This document shows positions 14,715-20,203 of a DNA stretch of 20,203 nt, one piece after another. A model generated the notes under the pieces. That model worked only from the letters and a program-made list of their open reading frames with translations. It was not told the origin of the DNA and did no database searches. Within the stretch, counting starts at the first letter, position 1. Each line of letters begins with the position of its first letter. Origin of the DNA: Onstottus_A sp049273835 (GTDB lineage Bacteria > Acidobacteriota > Blastocatellia > UBA7656); contig JBASRM010000362.1 in the NCBI GenBank assembly GCA_049273835.1, positions 1-20,203 on the forward strand. Reading direction: 5' to 3'. A program made the translations under genes and the position numbers.

Positions 14715-17462
14715 ATGAAACGATACCGATTGATATTGGTGATTTCATGCGTGCTTGGGCTTTCAACCCAGGGCGATGCGCAAAACGCTTCCGTTCAAGA
14801 TGCACGGCAGCTTATCAGCAGAGCGCAAGAACTCATGCGATCGGACCGCTTCGATGAAGCCCTGGTACTGGCCGAACGCGTGCTGGGAATCGCGGAGAAG
14901 CTATATGATCCGGAACACCCCGAAGTCGCGAGTGCGATACAGTTCATCGGTGAGATTTCCGCGGCAAAGGGCGACTACAGCCGCGCTGAGCCGTTGTATA
15001 AACGGGCGCTCGCGATTCGAGCAAAGAGATTCGGCGCCGAGGACCTTTGGGTAGCATCCTCGCTTCACAGCCTTGCGAAGCTGTACTTGAACAAGGGTGA
15101 CTACGCGCGCGCTGAGCCGCTGTTTACTCGCGCGCTGGCGATTGAGGTTAAGAAACTTGGTCCGGATCACCCTTCGGTCGCACTGTTGATGAACAACTAT
15201 GCAATGCTGTGCTCCACGCAAGGCGACTACCGCCGCGCGGAGCAGTTGCTTCAACGATCACTGGCTATTTATGAGAAGGTTGCCGGGCCTGAAGACGGGA
15301 ATGTCGGCCGGCAACTGGGGAACCTGGCCAGTTTGTATTACCAGCAAGCCGACTACGCGCGCGCCGAACCCCTGTTCCTCAGAGCGCTCGCCATTGAGCT
15401 GAAGACACATGGCCCGGACCACTCGGCGGTGGCAAGTTTGCTACATAACCTCGCTGCGCTTTACCGGAAAAAGGGAGAGTACTCCCGCGCCGAGCCACTC
15501 TACAAACGCGCGTTGGAAATCTATGTGAAGTCCTTCGGCCCGGAACACACGCTTGTTGCCAGTATGCTCGAGGGGGTGGCCGATCTTTATCGAGATAAAG
15601 GCGATTATCGGCAGGCGGTGCAGTTCTTCCGGCGCGCGCTTGAGATCCGTGAACATAATCTCAACAACCTTATCCTCACATCCGGATCGGAGGAACAGAA
15701 ACAACTTTACCTGAACGCACTGTCTGGTGAGACCGACCTGGTTGTGTCTATGCACCTCGCTCTTGCGCCCGCCGACGAACAGGCGGCGCAGTTGGCGCTC
15801 ACGGCAATCCTGAGACGCAAAGGACGCGCGCTTGACGCGATGACCGATCAGATCGCGTCCCTCCGGCAGCGGGCAACGCCAGAGGATCACTCGATGCTGG
15901 ATCAGCTGGCCAGCACGCGCTCGAAACTAGCCACGATGCAACTGTCTGGCAGTGGCGGGCTCACGCCAGAGGCACGGCAAACAGAAATCGCTCGCCTCGG
16001 CGCAGCCGTCGAACAACTCGAGAACGAGGTAAGCCGCCGCAGCGGCCAGTTTCGCGCTTTAGTGCAGAGCGTCACGCTCGATTCCGTCCGGCAAGCGCTC
16101 CCCGCTGACTCGGCTCTGGTGGAGGTTTTTTCCTACCGTCCTTTCGATTCGAAAGCCGCGGATTATTCCAGGAGATTTGGCCCGCCTCGATACGTCGCGT
16201 ACGTTCTCAAGCGCGATGCCGCCGCGCCGCAGTTCGCAGAGTTGGGTGTGGCCGCGTCCATCGACGAAGTGGCGAGCAAACTCAGAGCGGCTTTGCAAGA
16301 CCCTAAAACTTCTAAAATCAATGGGAAAGTGGTGACCAATATCACCGAGGCAAAAACCCTGGCTCGCGCGCTCGACGAGCGGCTCATGAGACCCGTGCGG
16401 CGGTTGCTCGGCGCGACGCGTCATGTATTTCTCTCGCCTGACGGCGCGTTGAACCTGATCCCGTTTGCCGCCCTGGTTGACGAGCAAGGTAGGTACCTTG
16501 TCGAGAACTACACGTTCAGCTACCTGACAAGCGGTCGCGATCTCCTGCGTTTGCAGATCGCCCGTGAGAGCCGAGCGGCCGCGCCGGTAGTGCTGGGGAA
16601 CCCTCTTTTCGATATGGCGGCCGCGCGAAATCAACAGTTGCCCGTCACTCAAGCAAACGCTACGGCAACCCCGGTCACGCCAAACCGTCGCTCGGTGGAT
16701 TTCAGTTCACTGACATACGATCCACTGCCCGGTACGGAGGATGAGGCTAAGGCACTCTACGCTTTGCTCCCGGGGGCGCAAATCCTGTTGCAGCAGCAGG
16801 CGACTGAAGCGGCGCTCAAGCAAGTGCGAGCCCCGCGCGTCCTGCACATTGCCACTCACGGCTTCTTCCTGCCAGATCAACCAAGCGAGGCGAACGCAAA
16901 TGAATCGCGCGCGCTAACTCACATCAACCAAGCTGAAAAAGCAGGACCGCGGCAAGCAAAGGAGAACCCGTTGCTTCGCTCCGGCCTGGTGCTGGCAGGC
17001 GTCAAACAACAACAGAGCGGCCGGGGAGAAGACGGCGTGCTCACCGCGCTAGAAGCTGCCGGGCTGGATCTTTGGGGAACACAGTTGGTGGTGCTCTCGG
17101 CATGTGAGACCGGGTTAGGCGAAATACGCAACGGCGCGGGTGTTTACGGGCTGCGGCGCGCTTTGGTGCTGGCGGGTAGCGAGACACAGGTAATCAGCCT
17201 CTGGTCGGTTAATGACGAGTCAACTCGCGATTTGATGGTTGGCTTCTACAAGCGCTTGCAAGCAGGTGAAGGACGCGCGGAGGCCTTGCGTAACGTTCAA
17301 CTCGCAATGCTGGGGGCAAAGACGCCGGAGCATTCAAAGAGCGCACGCGGGGCACAAGTGGTCAAGGGGGCGAGTGCCGCGCAGGATTTCAGTCACCCTT
17401 ACTATTGGGCGCCCTTCATCGAGTCGGGTGCGTGGACTAGCATGGCGGCGCCCGCCCGCTGA
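14715..17462 (+). CDS. Exported TPR-CHAT protein (caspase-like peptidase domain)
   Basis: A 915-residue protein. ATG 14715 was chosen because it starts a clear signal peptide (MKRYRLILVISCVLGLSTQGDAQ) and GGTGAT lies eight bases before it. Residues 29-322 are seven tandem 42-residue tetratricopeptide repeats with the core KGDYxRAEPLYKRALAI and linker GPDHP, of the kinesin-light-chain type. An alpha-helical, coiled-coil-like region follows (about 340-470), then a C-terminal CHAT domain. The CHAT His is in HIATHGFF (His715) and the Cys in LSACETGLG (Cys797), the caspase-like Cys-His dyad; both are intact. CHAT domains are caspase-fold cysteine peptidases, and the repeats probably bind a partner or substrate. 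The signal peptide places it outside the cytoplasm. The natural substrate is unknown. Confidence 0.92.
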   Translation: MKRYRLILVISCVLGLSTQGDAQNASVQDARQLISRAQELMRSDRFDEALVLAERVLGIAEKLYDPEHPEVASAIQFIGEISAAKGDYSRAEPLYKRALAIRAKRFGAEDLWVASSLHSLAKLYLNKGDYARAEPLFTRALAIEVKKLGPDHPSVALLMNNYAMLCSTQGDYRRAEQLLQRSLAIYEKVAGPEDGNVGRQLGNLASLYYQQADYARAEPLFLRALAIELKTHGPDHSAVASLLHNLAALYRKKGEYSRAEPLYKRALEIYVKSFGPEHTLVASMLEGVADLYRDKGDYRQAVQFFRRALEIREHNLNNLILTSGSEEQKQLYLNALSGETDLVVSMHLALAPADEQAAQLALTAILRRKGRALDAMTDQIASLRQRATPEDHSMLDQLASTRSKLATMQLSGSGGLTPEARQTEIARLGAAVEQLENEVSRRSGQFRALVQSVTLDSVRQALPADSALVEVFSYRPFDSKAADYSRRFGPPRYVAYVLKRDAAAPQFAELGVAASIDEVASKLRAALQDPKTSKINGKVVTNITEAKTLARALDERLMRPVRRLLGATRHVFLSPDGALNLIPFAALVDEQGRYLVENYTFSYLTSGRDLLRLQIARESRAAAPVVLGNPLFDMAAARNQQLPVTQANATATPVTPNRRSVDFSSLTYDPLPGTEDEAKALYALLPGAQILLQQQATEAALKQVRAPRVLHIATHGFFLPDQPSEANANESRALTHINQAEKAGPRQAKENPLLRSGLVLAGVKQQQSGRGEDGVLTALEAAGLDLWGTQLVVLSACETGLGEIRNGAGVYGLRRALVLAGSETQVISLWSVNDESTRDLMVGFYKRLQAGEGRAEALRNVQLAMLGAKTPEHSKSARGAQVVKGASAAQDFSHPYYWAPFIESGAWTSMAAPAR

Positions 17463-17562
17463 TTAGATCGGTCGATTATAGCCCTCCAGTGTTCGGTCAC
17501 GTTGATTTTAGTGGCCGATCAGGGAAAGAATCAGATATCCCCGCGGGGAGGAGACTTCAATT

Positions 17563-18972
17563 ATGCGTATGCGCATCTTCAAACTGATTCTTGTAGCTGT
17601 CGTGCTGACGGCTACGTTGGCGATTGCCGTGCCGATCCAGACACGGTTTGCGCAGAACGAAGTCACCGATGACCAGATCAGAAGCATTCTTCGAGACCGG
17701 ATCGACGTCGCTAAGAAAAGTGTTGGTATCGTCGTCGGCTTAATTGACGAGAAGGGCACCCGGGTAATCAGCTACGGTAAGCTGAGTCAAAACAGCACCA
17801 AGACCGTCGATGGAGACTCGGTGTTTGAGATCGGCTCGGTGACCAAGGTCTTCACCGCGACTCTTCTCGCCGACATGGTCGAGCGGGGCGAAGTGAGCCT
17901 CAACGATCCGATCTCAAAATACCTGCCCAAGTCCGTCAAGACGCCGACGCGCGAAGGCAAAGAGATTACGCTCGCGCAGCTTTCGAGTCAGATATCCGGA
18001 TTGCCGCGTTTGCCCGGCAACATGGCGCCGAAGGATCAGACCAACCCTTACGCCGATTATTCGGTTGATCAGATGTATGCGTTCCTCTCGAGTTATTGGC
18101 TAACCCGCGATCCCGGCGCACAGTATCTCTACTCGAATCTGGGTGTCGGGCTTCTGGGTCACATTCTTGCCCTGCGCGCCGGCACGGACTATGAAACGCT
18201 CGTCAAAACGCGCATATCTCAGCCGTTAAACATGGGCAGCACTCGCGTCAAGCTGACATCGGAGATGCAGGCGCGCTTGGCTACGGGCCACAACGGGGTC
18301 CTGAAGGCCATGCCAAATTGGGATCTTCCGACATTAGCTGGCGCCGGGGCGTTGCGCTCGACGGTCAACGATCTATTGAAGTTCGTCGCCGCGAATTTGG
18401 GTCTCAAAAGATCGGCGCTCCAAGCAGCGATGCAGAAGACACACCAGCCTCAGCACGAAACGGGTGCAGCCGGCTTGGAAGTCGGGCTAGGATGGCACAT
18501 CCTTAAGAGGTACGAAGCGGAAATTGTCTGGCACAATGGAGGAACCGGCGGCTACCACTCGTACGTGGGGTTCGACAAGCAGAAACGCAAAGGCGTAGTC
18601 GTGCTCTCGAACTCGACTAATGACATAGACGACATCGGCCGGCACTTGCTCGAAAGCCAATACCCGCTGGCCAAAATCGAGGCGCCCAAGGAGCGCAAAG
18701 CTCTCAAGCTTGATCAAAAGGTCTTCGATGCTTACGTAGGTGAGTATCAACTTGCGCCGGCTTTCACCATCAAGATCGGTCGTGAGGACGATAGATTCTT
18801 TGGACAGGCGACTGGCCAGCAACAGTTTGAGATATTTGCCGAAACCGAAACCGAGTTTTTCTTCAGGGATGTAGACGCGCAGATCACATTCGTTAAAGAC
18901 GACAAGGGCCAGGTGACTCACCTGGTGTTGCACCAAAACAAAGTCGATCAACAGGCTAAGAAGATCAGGTAG
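17563..18972 (+). CDS. Exported serine hydrolase, class C beta-lactamase/penicillin-binding-protein fold
   Basis: A 469-residue protein with an N-terminal signal sequence (residues ~5-24) and a beta-lactamase-related serine hydrolase domain. The active-site motifs are SVTK (Ser92 to Lys95), YSN (Tyr190 to Asn192) and HNGGTGG (324-330) at the place of the KTG box, as in AmpC/esterase-type relatives. The segment SGLPRLP after the first motif is also typical. Residues ~391-469 form a separate C-terminal beta-rich domain (FDAYVGEYQLAP ...) like the lipocalin-type tail in many of these proteins. Relatives include esterases, D-aminopeptidases and D,D-peptidases, so a role in resistance cannot be assumed. 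GGAGG at 17547-17551 precedes the ATG and overlaps the palindrome CCCCGCGGGG (17539-17548). Confidence 0.9.
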   Translation: MRMRIFKLILVAVVLTATLAIAVPIQTRFAQNEVTDDQIRSILRDRIDVAKKSVGIVVGLIDEKGTRVISYGKLSQNSTKTVDGDSVFEIGSVTKVFTATLLADMVERGEVSLNDPISKYLPKSVKTPTREGKEITLAQLSSQISGLPRLPGNMAPKDQTNPYADYSVDQMYAFLSSYWLTRDPGAQYLYSNLGVGLLGHILALRAGTDYETLVKTRISQPLNMGSTRVKLTSEMQARLATGHNGVLKAMPNWDLPTLAGAGALRSTVNDLLKFVAANLGLKRSALQAAMQKTHQPQHETGAAGLEVGLGWHILKRYEAEIVWHNGGTGGYHSYVGFDKQKRKGVVVLSNSTNDIDDIGRHLLESQYPLAKIEAPKERKALKLDQKVFDAYVGEYQLAPAFTIKIGREDDRFFGQATGQQQFEIFAETETEFFFRDVDAQITFVKDDKGQVTHLVLHQNKVDQQAKKIR

Positions 18973-19106
18973 ACGGTTCGAGTCGCGGGCGTTATTCGTC
19001 GCGTAGTTTGGGCCTTAACTGGCGTGGCATCTGGGCGTCGTGAAAATCAAGCGGCTTTGGCACCACGCTTCAAACTTACATCCCGACTTGTTATCATACG
19101 GCTGCA

Positions 19107-19574
19107 ATGCAAGCTAAACATTTCAATAGCGAGAGCCGTCGTGCCGAGCTCTCTCATCCGTTACGGATTAACAGCAATATCCTCTTCACGATTATTCTCG
19201 CGCTGCTCAGCGCCGCGGGAATGCTCTTGTTGATCTTTCATGTGAACCGATCTGTTGAATTGAGAATTGAAACCGCCGAAGTTTGGTCTGACTATCAAGT
19301 AAAAATTGTGAAGGCTTCGGCGGAAGAGGACCCAAATCTGAAACAGCAGTACACAGAAGAGCAGGATCTGTTGCGCCGTCACGCCGAAGGTCTAAGAGAA
19401 AGCGGCGGTAAGGCCAGGCGCGCTGTTAAGTTTTCCGGTTATGGCGCAGGCCTTCTTCTGTTAGGCACGGCTGCCGCGGCCCTTGGGCTTGTGGCAAATA
19501 ACAGGTATTTCGGTTATCTCGGGCTACTGTTAGGCGTCATTGGCGTGGGGTTTAGTCTCACAACCTTCCTTTAG
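19107..19574 (+). CDS. Small membrane protein resembling DUF4337
   Basis: A 155-residue protein with three hydrophobic helices: ~24-44, ~109-128 and ~134-153. Between the first and second lies a charged helical stretch with SVELRIETAEVWSDYQVKIVKAS and QYTEEQDLLRRHAEGLRESG, probably a coiled coil. The order helix, W-x-x-Y-Q-x-K segment, coiled coil, two helices matches what I know of DUF4337 proteins, whose function is unknown. The match is by eye only. The Shine-Dalgarno is weak. It lies 134 bases after the serine hydrolase gene on the same strand, and I see no clear promoter in that gap. Confidence 0.75.
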   Translation: MQAKHFNSESRRAELSHPLRINSNILFTIILALLSAAGMLLLIFHVNRSVELRIETAEVWSDYQVKIVKASAEEDPNLKQQYTEEQDLLRRHAEGLRESGGKARRAVKFSGYGAGLLLLGTAAAALGLVANNRYFGYLGLLLGVIGVGFSLTTFL

Positions 19575-19922
19575 CTTTTTGGTTATCTTCCGCGCATCCA
19601 AAACGCTCTCAACTTTCACAAGGCGGAGTTCGCAGTACCGCCTTCAATCGCGGGCAGCTCGAAGCGTTTCGCAAAACAGCCTGACACAACGTGCGCCTCA
19701 AAGGCCGACCTACGAACTCCGAAACTAACTTCCTGGATAGCCGTCGAAAAAAGAGCGTATGCATTTCTCTGTACCAATAGTGAACATGGAAATTTAAGAC
19801 AGCCCGCTACACGTGTACATCCACCCTCAAACGCGCGAAAGCCGATGCTCTGAGCATAGGACCTATCGGAACGCTACTTGTATCATTTTACTCGTAGAGT
19901 TTCTTCAGCGAGGCAAGTACTA
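19575..19922. other. Intergenic region with dyad elements upstream of the phosphatase gene
   Basis: 348 bases without a convincing gene. It holds a perfect seven-pair hairpin AAGGCGG (19620-19626) / CCGCCTT (19638-19644) with an 11-base loop and no T run. It also holds two short palindromes: TACACGTGTA (19808-19817) and ATGCTC-T-GAGCAT (19845-19857). The hairpin may mark the end of the membrane-protein transcript. The palindromes could be operators for the downstream gene. No good promoter was found. Confidence 0.4.
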
Positions 19923-20203
19923 ATGTACAGGGCATCATTTAAGAGAGTCACCGACGCAATACCAAAACTAAAGATTGCGGCCATCGCTGCGCCGCTTTTG
20001 ATGCTGGCATTCGCTATCCATACCTTTACCCCTGCGACTTCGTCTGTGGCGACCAGTCCTTCCAAGACCTTCTCAAACGTCACGATAAAGAACTTCGGAC
20101 AGATGGACGACCATTTTTACCGAGGGGCTCAGCCAAAAGACGAGGAATACAAGGAGCTTGCAGCTTTAGGGGTCAAGGCGATCATCGACCTCCGGGATGA
20201 CCC
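19923..20203 (+). CDS. Exported tyrosine/dual-specificity phosphatase family protein, 5' part
   Basis: The first 93 codons of a gene cut by the window end. GAGG (19910-19913) lies nine bases before ATG 19923. The N-terminus is a long signal or anchor sequence: a basic start (MYRASFKRVTDAIPKLK), then a hydrophobic stretch IAAIAAPLLMLAFAI. The segment after it, KNFGQMDDHFYRGAQP followed by LAALGVKAIIDLRDD, is the typical entry to fused dual-specificity or DSP-like tyrosine phosphatases (the YRGAQP and GVKAIIDLR strands). The catalytic HCxxGxxR loop would lie beyond the window, so activity cannot be judged. The signal sequence suggests action outside the cytoplasm. Confidence 0.8.
   Translation, partial: MYRASFKRVTDAIPKLKIAAIAAPLLMLAFAIHTFTPATSSVATSPSKTFSNVTIKNFGQMDDHFYRGAQPKDEEYKELAALGVKAIIDLRDD

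Noticed and set aside
14963..15680. Tandem DNA repeats of 126 bases within the TPR-CHAT gene, considered as a repeat array.
   Set aside because: They are the coding trace of the 42-residue TPR units and have diverged at the DNA level, so they are not a separate element.
1..20203. CRISPR array, defence island, prophage or integrative element.
   Set aside because: No spaced direct repeats, integrase, transposase, tRNA boundary or phage gene was seen. Housekeeping genes fill the first half and common exported proteins the second.

Overview
The window is ordinary bacterial chromosome: moderately GC-rich, densely coded, with ATG/TTG starts and mostly clear Shine-Dalgarno sites. The mix of genes (a TPR-CHAT protein with a signal peptide, an M61 peptidase, an EF-hand-like secreted protein with the DAAGGVNFDL / NGAELFGNF style, and short ATTGCxGATTGCGGATT repeats) resembles Acidobacteriota of the class Blastocatellia. 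That assignment is inference from protein style and was not tested by a search. No tRNA, rRNA, CRISPR array, transposase or phage gene was seen.

Layout. 1-198 is the 3' end of an unknown gene. 238-823 is a decayed gene for an exported calcium-binding-type protein, closed by a bidirectional terminator. 912-5050 is a leftward housekeeping run: uvrB, aroC, a two-helix membrane protein and def, the last two overlapping by four bases. A divergent intergenic region at 5051-5335 carries promoters both ways and leads into purC, cvpA and a small Fis-type DNA-binding gene on the plus strand. 7238-8521 holds tlpA-like and ruvA leftward. Then come a membrane-anchored alpha/beta-hydrolase-fold protein (+), an ArnT/GT83-type glycosyltransferase (-) and a divergent Gfo/Idh/MocA dehydrogenase (+). 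From 12785 onward the plus strand codes for exported or membrane proteins: an M61 peptidase, a TPR-CHAT protein, a serine beta-lactamase-fold hydrolase, a DUF4337-like membrane protein, and the start of an exported tyrosine/dual-specificity phosphatase cut by the window edge.

How the genes fit together. The first half is DNA repair (uvrB, ruvA), shikimate and purine synthesis (aroC, purC) and protein maturation (def). The second half is envelope-directed: glycan or lipid A-type sugar chemistry (glycosyltransferase plus sugar dehydrogenase) and periplasmic hydrolases. I see no convincing new multi-gene system.

The strongest anomalies are in single genes. purC has no ATG/GTG/TTG that would keep its ATP-binding segment, but has a well-spaced Shine-Dalgarno in front of an ATC codon. 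The same gene has its 3' end overwritten by a palindromic repeat. The alpha/beta hydrolase appears to have lost its Ser, acid and His catalytic residues. The M61 peptidase appears to lack the usual PDZ domain.
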